Source of the DNA: CAIWHR01 sp963788185
GTDB taxonomy: Bacteria > Pseudomonadota > Gammaproteobacteria > Burkholderiales > Casimicrobiaceae
Direction of reading: 5' to 3'
NCBI GenBank assembly: GCA_963788185.1
Contig: CAWBGE010000012.1
Coordinates: 420,137-484,136, forward strand
Length of the DNA: 64,000 nt
Shown: piece by piece, positions 55,559-64,000 of the stretch
Numbering within the stretch: position 1 is the stretch's first letter
How the letters are laid out: each line of letters begins with the position of its first letter
The notes under the pieces: generated by a model
Told to the model about the DNA's origin: nothing
Database searches by the model: none
The model's input: only the letters and a program-made list of their open reading frames with translations
Made by a program: the position numbers and the translations under genes

Positions 55559-56521
55559 TCAGCGTGGGACTTCTGTCCAGCCCGGACCGGGGTCGAATGT
55601 CGTCATCTTCATGCCGATGGCGGCCGAATCCTTCCCGAGGTTGCGCTGGTAGACCTTGCCATTGTGACTCACGATGAAGCTCATCACGCCGCTCTCGCCA
55701 TATTGCGCGGGAAAGGCGGCCATCGCGAAGCCTCCGATCATGCGGCCGTTGATGACGTAGTTGTAGGCGCCGCCCGGGGCATGCTTACCCTGGCGCGTGA
55801 GTATCCTGAAGTAGTAGCCGCGATAGGGGTCGGCCGCGGTGTGTCCCTTGAGGTAGCCGGAACTCGCCGCGATCAGCGGCCCGAAGGGACTTTCCTCTTC
55901 ATCCTTCGAAGCGTCCGCGGGCCAGTAGAGGCCGTCGCGCTTGCCAGCCGTGCTGGCGAGCTTCTGCGCGTATTGGAGTACGCCGTCGCCGTCGCGGTCC
56001 TCCGCCGCATACGCGCGCTGCGCATCGATGTACGCGCGCATCACGTAGATGGCGTTGCGCTCGTTGCCGCCGATGCGGCGATTGATGACTTCGTCCTCGC
56101 CTTCCTCGGTGGCGAAGCGCCAGCGATCGCCGGTGCGGACGATCGGAATGGGCACCGGCCACACCTCGTCGCCGATCACCAGGATGCGGCGGTCCGGGCT
56201 CGGCTCGCGCAGCACGCGCAGCGCCTGCATCGCCGCGTAGAGCTTCGCCCTCGTTGCGCTGGACTCGGCGCGATCGCCGACGATGAGGTGCTTGTGCTTG
56301 TCGCCGAAGATGGCAATCATCGCCGGGTCGCTGTCGGCCTTGAGCGCCGCCATGAACGCGTCGACCGCGGCTTGCGGCGTCGCAAACGTCTCCTGCGGCG
56401 CGGCGGCCACGGCAATGGGAACGGCCAGCAGCAAAGTCAGGGCGAGCCGGATCGCGTAGGACCACAGGCGGAAGAGATTCATGGTGGACGCCTTGCGTTC
56501 GATGGAAGGAAATGTGCGCAT
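55559..56521 (-). CDS. DUF2950 family exported protein
   Basis: The 320-residue protein has a signal peptide (LALTLLLAVPIAVAAAP) and the DUF2950 body: TPQAAVDAFMAALKAD, EVWPVPIPIVRTGDRWRF, NERNAIYVMRAYIDAQRAYA, YWPADASKDEEESPFGPL and a C-terminal GGAYNYVINGRMIGGFAMAAFPAQYG. ATG 56521 has a strong GAGGAG site; ATG 56482 (MNLFRLW) would give a shorter n-region and is an alternative. DUF2950 and DUF3300 genes commonly pair and are of unknown function. Confidence 0.86.
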   Translation of the reverse strand: MRTFPSIERKASTMNLFRLWSYAIRLALTLLLAVPIAVAAAPQETFATPQAAVDAFMAALKADSDPAMIAIFGDKHKHLIVGDRAESSATRAKLYAAMQALRVLREPSPDRRILVIGDEVWPVPIPIVRTGDRWRFATEEGEDEVINRRIGGNERNAIYVMRAYIDAQRAYAAEDRDGDGVLQYAQKLASTAGKRDGLYWPADASKDEEESPFGPLIAASSGYLKGHTAADPYRGYYFRILTRQGKHAPGGAYNYVINGRMIGGFAMAAFPAQYGESGVMSFIVSHNGKVYQRNLGKDSAAIGMKMTTFDPGPGWTEVPR

Positions 56522-56537
56522 GATTGTTCTCCTCGCC

Positions 56538-57767
56538 TCAACGACGGCCGCCGCCACCACCACCACGCCCACCGCCGCCGCCGCCCCCACCACCGCCACG
56601 GGCGCCTCCACCGCCACCGCCGCCACCGGCGCGTGCGCCACCACCGCTCGACGTGGTCCGCGCACTCGCGCCTCCACTCGACCCGGCCGCGCTTCGGCTC
56701 GACGCGCCGCGCGAGCTGTCCGCCTGCGCCTGCCGCCCGGACCCGTACCCGCCCATCGCGTCACCGCCTGACGCTCCGCGGCCGCCCGCGCCAGCCGGCT
56801 GTGCCGACGCGCGTCCGGCACCACCCGCAGCGCCAGCGCCGCCCGCTCCGCCAGGACCTCCGGCCCCGCCGGCACCCGCGCCGCCCGCACGCCCGGTCGA
56901 TGGCTTCTTGCCGACCGAGCCGCTGACCTGTCCGGGCTGCTTGTTCGATTTCCATGCGCTTCCGCCCGCTGGCTGCTGCCGAGCCCCGGCGCCGGATCGG
57001 TTGACGTTCGTGTTCTTGTTGACGTTGATGTTGGCGTCATTGCAGCAGCCGTAGTGGTTGCCGCTCCACGCCGCTCCGATCGCCGCGCCCCAGATCACAC
57101 CGGTGGCGAGCGCCGCACCGGGCGGATAGGGGTAGTAGTACGACGGATAGGGCGTCGGGTAATACACCGGAGGTGCGCTCTGGACGATCACCGTCGTCGG
57201 GTTGTATTGCGGCACGTAGATCACCTGGGGATCTGCCGGCTGGATGATGATCGTCTCCTTCTCCACCTTCACAACCTGCTTGTCGTCCGACTTGAGGCTG
57301 CCCGCGGCCCGTGCCTTGAGCCGGAAGGTCTGGACCGCTTCGATGACCGCGCCCTGGTCCGCCACGACCGCTTCGCCCAGCGCGCTCGTCCAGTCGAGAT
57401 CGCCGCTCATCAACTTCACCGCATCGGGATAGTTGAGGAGCGACTTCACCGGGTCGTCCCATTTTTCGTCGATGGGCGCCTTGGGATCGGTCTTGCGCTT
57501 CTCGAGGAAGCGGTCCGCCTGGACGATTTGAAGCGGATTGGTGGAGGCCGGCAGGATGATTGCGACCAGGTCATCGGGGTAGAGCGCGATCGGCCCGACC
57601 AGCGTGACGAGATCCTCGCCACTCTGAGGGGGCGCCGCGCCGCCTGCAGCCGCCGGAGCCTGCGCAGTTGCATTGGCGGCGAAGGCCAGGGCGAAAACCA
57701 TGGCGACGAAGCCGGACCAGCGCGTCCGCGCGCTGCGGCCCACCGATTGCAATCGATTCATTTGCAT
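56538..57767 (-). CDS. DUF3300 family exported protein with glycine-rich tail
   Basis: The 409-residue product has a signal peptide (to about 36), a DUF3300 domain (GEDLVTLVGPIALYPDDLVAIILPASTNPLQIVQADRFLE, about 50-89) and a Tyr/Pro-rich patch (PPVYYPTPYPSYYYPYPPG). A long Gly/Ala/Ser tail runs from about residue 290 to the end, with 6-10-residue glycine runs. Codons in the tail are the G-rich runs seen as CCACCGCC on the plus strand. The tail is likely a disordered or surface-exposed region. The domain role is unknown. Confidence 0.86.
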   Translation of the reverse strand: MQMNRLQSVGRSARTRWSGFVAMVFALAFAANATAQAPAAAGGAAPPQSGEDLVTLVGPIALYPDDLVAIILPASTNPLQIVQADRFLEKRKTDPKAPIDEKWDDPVKSLLNYPDAVKLMSGDLDWTSALGEAVVADQGAVIEAVQTFRLKARAAGSLKSDDKQVVKVEKETIIIQPADPQVIYVPQYNPTTVIVQSAPPVYYPTPYPSYYYPYPPGAALATGVIWGAAIGAAWSGNHYGCCNDANINVNKNTNVNRSGAGARQQPAGGSAWKSNKQPGQVSGSVGKKPSTGRAGGAGAGGAGGPGGAGGAGAAGGAGRASAQPAGAGGRGASGGDAMGGYGSGRQAQADSSRGASSRSAAGSSGGASARTTSSGGGARAGGGGGGGGARGGGGGGGGGGRGGGGGGRR

Positions 57768-57804
57768 CTTGCTGACTCCTTGTTGAAACCCATGCTTCGA
57801 ACAA

Positions 57805-59628
57805 TCAAGAAAACGTCTGGGCGAGGCCGACCTTTGCCGTTTCCGCGGCGCTGGCGTCCGAACCCTTGCTTGCGACGAGCACCGCCCGCGCCAGCGTTCC
57901 TCCCGAAAGGCTTCGCGCCTTGAATCCGTTCTGGATCAGGATTCGCGTCGCGTAGTACGCGCGCTGGGCCGAACGGCAAATGACGAGAATTTCGCGGTTC
58001 TTCGGCAGCTCGCGCAGCCGCCCGCGAAGTTCCGGCAGCGGGATGCTCACCGCGCCGGGCACACTGTCCACCACCAGTTCCGCGGGCTGGCGCACGTCGA
58101 GCAGAAAGGCGCCCTTGGCGCTGTCCCAGTGCGCGAGCGGCATGTCGCCGTCCAGCACGTCGGCGGCGACCATGCCCGCGAAGTTGACGGCATCCTTGGC
58201 GCTCCCGAACTGCGGCGCGTAGCAAAGCTCCGCTTCCTCGAGATCGTAGATCGTCGCGCCCATCTGGATCGCGATGGCAAGCGCGCTGATGCGCTTGTCC
58301 ACCGCGGCCGCGTCCTCGCCCAGGGCCTGGGCGCCCAGCACCCGTCCGTCCGACTTGCGGAAGATGAACTTCAGCGCGAGCGGCTTTGCATTCGGGTAGT
58401 AGCCGGCGTGCGAGTTCGGGAAGAGGTAGATCTTCTCGTAGTCGTCGTCGCCGTTTCGCTTGAGCGTCTTCTCGCTGACGCCCGTCCACGCGGCAGCAGC
58501 GCCGAAGAGCCCGATGATCGACGTGCCCTGCGTGCCGCGGAAGCGCGAATCGCGCCCGGCAATCACATTCGCTGCAATCCGGCCCTGGCGGTTCGCCGGA
58601 CCTGCCAGCGCCACGAGGCTCCACTCGCCGGTCACGAAATCTCTCACCTCGACGGCGTCCCCGACCGCGAAGATGTCGGGATCGCTCGTGCGCATGTGGG
58701 CGTCGACGCGGATCCCGCCGCGCGCGCCGATCGCGAGCCGTGCCGACTTGGCGAGCGTGGTGTCGGGACGTACGCCGAGCGCGAGGATGACGATGTCCGC
58801 GGCGTGCTTCTTGCCGGATTTCGTCTGCACCTCGATGGCACCGCCGTCGAGCGCCTTGAATCCGGCCACGCCGTCGGAAAGGGCCAGCCGCATCCCGTGC
58901 CGCTTGACGTGCTCCTGCACGAGCAGTGCAAGCTCGTGATCGAGGGGAGCAAGGACCTGGTCCAGCATCTCGACCAAGGTCACTTCGAACCCTGCATGGA
59001 CCAGGTTCTCCGCGGTCTCGAGGCCGATGAAGCCGCCGCCGATCACCACCGCCCGCCGTGTCGGCCGGACGAACTGGATGCCCGAATAGTTGTACATCCC
59101 GGCGAGGAACATCGTGCCACGCTCGATCCAGCTGCGGATGGCCCGCACGTCGGGAACCGTCCTGACCTGGAATATGCCCGGAAGGTCGATGCCCGGAAGG
59201 TCCGGCCGCACCGATGGAGCACCGGGAGCGAGCACCAGCTTGTCGTAGGACTCCGTCGTCACCTCCCCGGTGGCGACATCGCGCAGATCGACCGTCTTCT
59301 TCGCCGGGTCGACGGCGATCGCCTCGCAGCTGGTGCGTGCATCGATCGCGAAATGCGTGCGGAAGAACTGCGCGCTCGCGACCATCAGGCTCGATTCCTT
59401 TTCGATCACCCCCGAGATGTGATACGGCAGCCCGCAGTTCGCGTACGACATGAACGGTCCGCGCTCCACCATGACGATTTCGGCCGTCTCGACCAGCCTG
59501 CGGAGCCGCGCTGCGCACGATGCGCCGCCCGCCACGCCCCCCACGATGATGACCTTCAAGCGCTCTCCTGTTCTGCTTGGGATCCGCGGCGAGGTGCGTC
59601 CCGCGGTCTGTTGGGTCGATTTCGGCAT
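57805..59628 (-). CDS. CoA-disulfide reductase with C-terminal rhodanese domain
   Basis: The 607-residue flavoprotein combines a pyridine-nucleotide disulfide oxidoreductase of the CoADR/Npsr type with a rhodanese module (about 485-570). The FAD motif VIIVGGVAGGASCAARLRR is at 26-44, the single-Cys active site SYANCGLPYHISG near 64, the NAD(P)H loop VVIGGGFIGLETAENL near 190, and the rhodanese loop CRSAQRAYY. Such fusions act on CoA- or sulfane-polysulfides. The ATG at 59628 has AAGGA; a TTG at 59559 with AGGAGA would shorten it by 23 residues. Confidence 0.9.
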   Translation of the reverse strand: MPKSTQQTAGRTSPRIPSRTGERLKVIIVGGVAGGASCAARLRRLVETAEIVMVERGPFMSYANCGLPYHISGVIEKESSLMVASAQFFRTHFAIDARTSCEAIAVDPAKKTVDLRDVATGEVTTESYDKLVLAPGAPSVRPDLPGIDLPGIFQVRTVPDVRAIRSWIERGTMFLAGMYNYSGIQFVRPTRRAVVIGGGFIGLETAENLVHAGFEVTLVEMLDQVLAPLDHELALLVQEHVKRHGMRLALSDGVAGFKALDGGAIEVQTKSGKKHAADIVILALGVRPDTTLAKSARLAIGARGGIRVDAHMRTSDPDIFAVGDAVEVRDFVTGEWSLVALAGPANRQGRIAANVIAGRDSRFRGTQGTSIIGLFGAAAAWTGVSEKTLKRNGDDDYEKIYLFPNSHAGYYPNAKPLALKFIFRKSDGRVLGAQALGEDAAAVDKRISALAIAIQMGATIYDLEEAELCYAPQFGSAKDAVNFAGMVAADVLDGDMPLAHWDSAKGAFLLDVRQPAELVVDSVPGAVSIPLPELRGRLRELPKNREILVICRSAQRAYYATRILIQNGFKARSLSGGTLARAVLVASKGSDASAAETAKVGLAQTFS

Positions 59629-59687
59629 GGGAATCCTTTACCGCATCGGACGGCGGCTCTGCAGGGCGATTGCCTTTGGGCGTGGCG

Positions 59688-60308
59688 CTACTTCTTGGCC
59701 GGTGCAGGCTCCACGGTGATCCCGAGGGCTTCGGTGTAGGTGACCTCGAGGTGGTCGCCTACCTTGACGACCTTGAACTGCTCGGGGTTCTGCACCTTGA
59801 GGGTTCTGATGTTCCCGGTCGGCCCCTTGATCGTGATGGTGCTCTTTGCCTGATCGACCGCGGTGACGTCGACGATCGCGGTGACCTGGCGTGCGGCCGC
59901 GCCTGCCGGCTGTTCGCCGGGCTTCGCCCTGGCGACCTGCTCTTGGACGACGGCCCCGCCGTGCCCCACGACGCTCTTCTTGAGCTCGAGCGTGAGCGAT
60001 TCCAGGTAGCGGGCGACGACGACCTGGCCGACCTTGAGCTGGTCGAAGTTCTTGACCTCGTCGCCGGCCACGAACTCGACGCTGCCCTTCGAGCCCTTGA
60101 GCGTGATCATGCGTGTCTGCTTGTCGATGGCCGTGATCGTGGCCGAGACTTCCGCGGCCTGCACGATCTGGGCCTTGCCCGGCTCGCTCACGACCGCCCC
60201 GCCGCTACGCGGCGCGCCGGGCTGCTGCGCGAACGCGACCGAACAGCACGCGCTCGCCATCAGCGCGAGCACGACGGCGAGGTTGACTGGCTTCGGTGAT
60301 GCTTTCAT
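59688..60308 (-). CDS. Exported protein with two tandem repeat modules
   Basis: The 206-residue product has a signal peptide (about 1-27, SVAFAQ). Two similar beta-rich modules lie at about 54-108 and 142-198. Each has the order ITAID/VTAVD, ITLKG/ITIKG, then a KNFDQLKVGQVV- or EQFKVVKVGDHL-type strand, suggesting an internal duplication. A low-complexity linker (110-140) separates them. I do not recognise a named family. It is followed 59 bp later by the CoA-disulfide reductase and may be the first gene of that operon. The 254 bp upstream (60309-60562) hold nothing I can identify. Confidence 0.72.
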   Translation of the reverse strand: MKASPKPVNLAVVLALMASACCSVAFAQQPGAPRSGGAVVSEPGKAQIVQAAEVSATITAIDKQTRMITLKGSKGSVEFVAGDEVKNFDQLKVGQVVVARYLESLTLELKKSVVGHGGAVVQEQVARAKPGEQPAGAAARQVTAIVDVTAVDQAKSTITIKGPTGNIRTLKVQNPEQFKVVKVGDHLEVTYTEALGITVEPAPAKK

Positions 60309-60562
60309 TGGAATGCCCCTTGTTCGTTATGGAATGGTTGTTCAGTCCGCGCTAGTGTCATTGCCGACCAGGTGGATAGGGTCGCAGGCAAGGGAAACGC
60401 GCTCTGCGCATTTCAGGACGAGGGATTCACATATCCGGACACGCGCAGGCGCAGCTTCGAGCTTCTTTGCGGGAGATCAATCCGGGCGGGGTTGCTGGCA
60501 CCCGGAATTCGGGGGCGGGACCTTGTCCTCGCGCGCGGCATGAGGAGCCGCCGGGTGGATGT

Positions 60563-61995
60563 CTATGGAGGCAATGGAGCGCCGCCGCTCAATTCGCGGA
60601 GAAGTTCCTGAAACTCCACGGATTCGCGCAGCAGCCGCCCCGCGACCTCGCGCAAGGCGTCGACGTCGTCGGGCGGCAGCACGAACGACGTCGGCAGGTT
60701 CATGAAGCGGTCGCGCTCCTTCGGATTGCTGATCGACTCGAAGGTGACGTCCATCGTGTGCAGGGTCAGCTTCGGCAGCGCGACGCTCGCCTCCGCTTCC
60801 GCAGCGGATTTTCCTGCCAGGCGTTCGCGCAGTATCAGTATCTCGCGCCGCCAGCCGTAGATTTCCTCCCGGTCCTTCATGATCTCGACGGTTTCGAACG
60901 AGTAGCGGTCGATCGGGACTCCGCTCGCCTGCAACAGCTGCGAAATGGTCCCCGGGGGATCCTCGTCGCGGTCCCAGTCGGTCCGGGGCGCCGAGCGCGC
61001 GTTCACCACGACGAGCACGATCCTGCGGATTGCCGTGAAGCCGATGTCCGTGCGGAACGCCGTGCTCGCGTCGATCGCCTCCAGCGCCTCCAGGACGCTG
61101 CGCATTCCGATGTTGTCCGCGACGCCGCCGTCGACGAGGTGAATGTAAGGGCGATCCTTGCTGTTCTCGAAGGCCTGCATCTCGCGGTAGCGCTGCAGGG
61201 CGCGTGCCGACGGCCGCGTGCGTCCCTCGGCCCTGGCACCGCTTTGGACCCAGGCCGGGTACTGGTAGCCGCAGGTGCCGCCGTAGTTGTTGAACGTCAC
61301 CGCCGAGAGCACGACGGGGACGGCGGACGATGTGGCCGCCGCGCGGGACAGGCGAACCTTGTTCAGGTCCGAGCACAGCAGATCGAAATCGTTCTGGTAG
61401 AACGACAGCCGGTATCCGGTGGAGATGTCGGTGCCGTTGGCGACGGCGACCGGTCCCTGCTTCGAAAGCAGGTCGCCGAAGGTCGCGCCTTCGAACAGGA
61501 TCTCGTCGTAGTAATCGGCGGCGAGCTCGGAGCGGCCGGCGGTTCCGCCGATGTACTTCCACCAGTTGAACGGATTGAGCGCGCGCTGGACGAGGGCGCC
61601 CTGCACGTCGCGCTTGAGGAAGCGCTCGTCGTACTCGCCGAACAGCCGGTCGCCGTGCAGCGCATAGGCCAGGGCGGTGAAGCTGCCGCCCGATACGCCG
61701 GTGATGATGTCCACCTCGTCGATCAGCCGGCGAGGCTTCCCATCGATGACGAATTCGGTGCGCCGCAGCTCCTCCAGCACGCCAAAGGACAGCGCGGCGG
61801 CGCGCGTGCCGCCCCCGGAGAACGCGAGCACGAACAGCGTGCCGGATCGTTGTTCGCCCGCTTCGGCAGCAGCAGGTACGGCCGGTAGCCCGAATTCGGG
61901 TCGGTTTGGGTGATCCGCTCGTTGATCGGCCGGCTGGCGCAGCCCGCGAGCACGATTATGACGGCCAGGGCAACGAAGATGCGGACCATGCGCAT
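60563..61995 (-). pseudogene. Patatin-like phospholipase lipoprotein, frameshifted
   Basis: The gene would encode about 478 residues: a lipoprotein signal (FVALAVIIVLAGC) then a patatin domain with FSGGGTRAAAL, the nucleophile GVSGGS and the catalytic Asp in LVDGGVADN. The lipoprotein N-terminus and the patatin domain are in different frames. A one-base loss near 61842-61845 separates them (GATCCGGCACG on the minus strand would need one more G to join ...NNDPG to TLFVLAFSGGG). Apart from that point the domain is intact to the stop at 60563. I chose ATG 61995 with GGGAG upstream. It may be a real frameshift or a sequence error. Confidence 0.78.
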
Positions 61996-62180
61996 GATGT
62001 TCACTCTCCCGAGAGCTGCGGGCGCCTGGAAAGGACCGCCGGGCCCGAATCGGATTTCTCCCCTTTATCTATTGTCAAAGACAGAGTGCAGACTGGACTT
62101 TACATTTGCCGCCATTGACTTCACTATTCGCGACAGATTCGCGGCGTCCCTTTGTCCAGGATGAACCACGGCCATTTCGA

Positions 62181-63213
62181 ATGCGAAATCCCCCACAGCG
62201 CCGTCCCGCCACCTCGGTCGTCCGCATCGGCACCGTCCTCGCGATTCCCGAGCTCCTGCGTGGTATGGGGCGACCCCGAGGCGGTGCTGGCCGAGGTAGG
62301 TTACGACCTGAAGCTGTTCGACGACGCCGAGAACCGGATCTCGTACTGCGGTCCGCAATCGCATCGTGCACATTGCGCGACCCGGACCGGCTGCCCGCAT
62401 TTCGGACTTCTGGTCGGCCAGCACAACGGACTCGCACTCGTTCGGGCTCGTCGGGCTGCTCGTTCGAAGTATGCGCCCGACGTCGAGACGGCGCTGCGCA
62501 GCTTCGTGCGGCATCTGCATCTGCACGCCCAGGGCGCCTCCACGGGCCTGGCGGTGGACGGCCACGTCGGCGATGCTGACCTGGCACGTCCACGACCCGG
62601 GGATCGAGGCGGTCGACCACGTCGGCGACGGCGCCGTCGCGACCCTGTACAACATCATGCACGAGCTCTGCGGTCCCGATTGGCGGCCCACCGAGGTCTG
62701 GTTCGCGCACCGCACGCCGGCCGATGTCGGACCGTACCGCCGGTTCTTTCGGGTTCCGTTGCGTTTCGACGCCGAGCACTACGCGCTGTCGTTCTCCGGC
62801 CGGATCCTGAAGCGCCGCCTGCCCGGGATCGACGACGAGCTGCGCCGCCTGCTGAACGGGAGATCGAGTTGCTCGAGCGCGCACGGCAACGACTTGCCCG
62901 CGCAGGTGCGCAGCCTGCTGCGCACGGCGATCTCCTGACCGGCCAGCACAAGGCCGACGACGTCGCCGCGCTCCTCGGCATGCATAGCCGCACGCTGAAC
63001 CGCCGCCTCAACGCCTTCGGCGTCGGCTTCCAGCAACTCCTCGACGAGAGCCGCTTCGAGATCGCGCGGCAGATGCTCGAGTACTCGGCCAACGAGGTCG
63101 GGCCGATCTCCGGACCTCGCTCGGCTACGCGGCCCCGGGGTCTTCACCCGCGCGTTTCGGCGCTGGAGCGGACGCCTCTCCACTGGCGAGAAGAGCGCCG
63201 CGGCGGTTCCTAG
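62181..63213 (+). pseudogene. AraC-family transcriptional regulator, split across many frames
   Basis: Family sequence for an AraC/OruR-type regulator is readable only by switching frames. The N-terminal part is VRIGTVLAIPELLRGMG (from 62214), then DPEAVLAEVGYDLKLFDDAENRIS, HCATRTGCPHFGLLVGQHN, and WHVHDPGIEAVDHVGDGA. The HTH region is GQHKADDVAALLGMHSRTLNRRLNAFGV and FTRAFRRWSG. At least ten single-base shifts are needed (near 62267, 62347, 62369, 62434, 62468, 62569, 62858, 62889, 62932 and 63110). The start at ATG 62181 is tentative. The regulator lies divergent to the patatin gene. Confidence 0.7.
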
Positions 63214-63396
63214 ACCCTTGCCGGCTCGCGCGCAATAGCCGATGCAACCACGTCGCGGCCGAGCGGAAGCGACAGTCCACGCTCCTGCGACGTCGGTGTC
63301 GCATGAGGGATGCAGCTGCGGTCGTCGCGCGGCCGCTGCGCCGAACGTGGATGACCGTCCCATCGGGTCATTTCTTGCCGAGCGTCCGTCGGGGTC

Positions 63397-64000
63397 CGCA
63401 CGTCGCTCGCTCCGAACGCAGGCGTTCCTGGTGACGTTCTCACGGCCTGCGTGCTTGCGGTCATTGGAACCGACACGCATGCACAGAGCATCGAGCCGCG
63501 ATCCTACTCGAATACGCCCGTGGGCATGAATTTCGCGATCGCCGGGTATGCCTATACGCGGGGTGGCCTTGCATTCGACTTGTCGTCGCCCGTGACCGAT
63601 CCGAATCTCACCACATCCAGCGCCGTTCTCGGCTACGCAAGGGCGCTGGATCTTTGGGGCAAGTCGGGGAAATTCGATGTCATCCTGCCCTACACGGGGC
63701 TGTCCGGATCGGCGAAGTACCAAGGGGGTCCCGTCGAACGAGAAGTGACCGGCCTTGCGGACCCCGCTTTTCGCGTGTCGGTGAATTTTCTCGCGCGCCG
63801 GCCCTGTCACTGGCCGAGTTGCCTTACCAACAGGACCTCATCGTGGGCGCGAGCCTCCAGATCTCCGTGCCGGCTTGGTCAGTACGATGACACGAAGCTG
63901 GTGAACATCGGCACCAACCGCTGGTACTTCAGGCCCGAGATCGGGGTCTCGCAGGCACTCGGCCCGTGGACGTTCGAAGGCAAGGCCGCGGCGGCGCTAT
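63397..64000 (+). pseudogene. Outer-membrane channel (phenol-degradation MetA-like family), frameshifted and cut by window edge
   Basis: An exported barrel protein of the PF13557-like 'transporter' group is visible. A signal peptide (LRTQAFLVTF then, one frame over, LTACVLAVIGTDTHAQ) is followed by SIEPRSYSNTPVGMNFAIAGYAYTRGG-type sequence, GYARALDLWGKSGKFDVILPYTGLSGSA and VNIGTNRWYFRPEIGVSQALG. Frame switches are needed near 63439, 63800 and 63876, where ALSLAELPYQQDLIVGASLQISVP reads in a third frame. No clear start codon is visible and the 3' end is outside the window. The 183 bp before it (63214-63396) contain no gene I can identify. Confidence 0.65.

Noticed and set aside
56524..57054. 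Proline-rich plus-strand ORF of 176 codons
   Set aside because: It is the antisense reading of the glycine-rich tail of the DUF3300 gene, with proline runs complementary to the glycine runs.

Overview
The window is about 64 kb of GC-rich, gene-dense chromosome. It most likely comes from a betaproteobacterium. I infer this from protein resemblance and gene order: miaB/phoH/ybeY/corC, zapA followed by a 6S RNA locus, an S-adenosylhomocysteine (SAH) riboswitch in front of ahcY, a cutA/dsbD/accB/accC/prmA order, glnA with ntrB and ntrC nearby, and amgK-murU divergent from lptD-surA. I cannot name the species. I saw no rRNA, tRNA, CRISPR array, insertion sequence or prophage.

Layout. 0-6.6 kb (minus): miaB, a large lipoprotein metalloprotease inserted in the usual run, phoH, ybeY, corC. 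6.6-11.6 kb: vitamin B12 uptake. A cobalamin riboswitch leads into btuB-btuF; btuC-btuD converge on them from the other side. 11.6-14.6 kb: greB, a small coiled-coil gene, zapA, 6S RNA, an EVE-domain gene and a TauE-like permease. 14.6-23.2 kb: glycerate kinase, Sua5, then a methionine-cycle stretch (metK, ahcY behind an SAH riboswitch, metF) interrupted by an old-yellow-enzyme gene, a 42-codon gene with its own signals, and glucokinase. 23.2-27.6 kb: rlpA-like gene, a lipoprotein, ilvD, lgt, fxsA. 27.6-33.2 kb: cutA, a DsbD reduced to its N-terminal domain, a TlpA-type thioredoxin, accB-accC with a leader ORF, prmA, a zinc-ribbon membrane protein. 33.2-38.2 kb: nitrogen control (NtrC sites and a sigma-54 promoter before glnA, then ntrB-ntrC).

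38.3-50.4 kb holds xth, two exported proteins, prlC-murU-amgK (peptidoglycan recycling), lptD-surA (outer-membrane biogenesis), a GNAT gene, a DUF3460 gene and an RlmL-type methyltransferase coupled to an orphan ABC-2 permease. 51.3-54.2 kb is a translationally coupled pair of fold-type II PLP enzymes of unknown role, the best candidate here for undescribed metabolism. 54.2-60.3 kb (minus) is a probable operon of envelope genes: a two-repeat exported protein, CoA-disulfide reductase with rhodanese, DUF3300, DUF2950 and a FadL-type porin.

From about 61.84 kb to the right edge every gene is broken by single-base indels: a patatin lipoprotein, an AraC-type regulator and an outer-membrane channel. 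Family-like sequence continues in the alternate frames, which looks more like poor consensus sequence than old pseudogenes. Annotation there is provisional.
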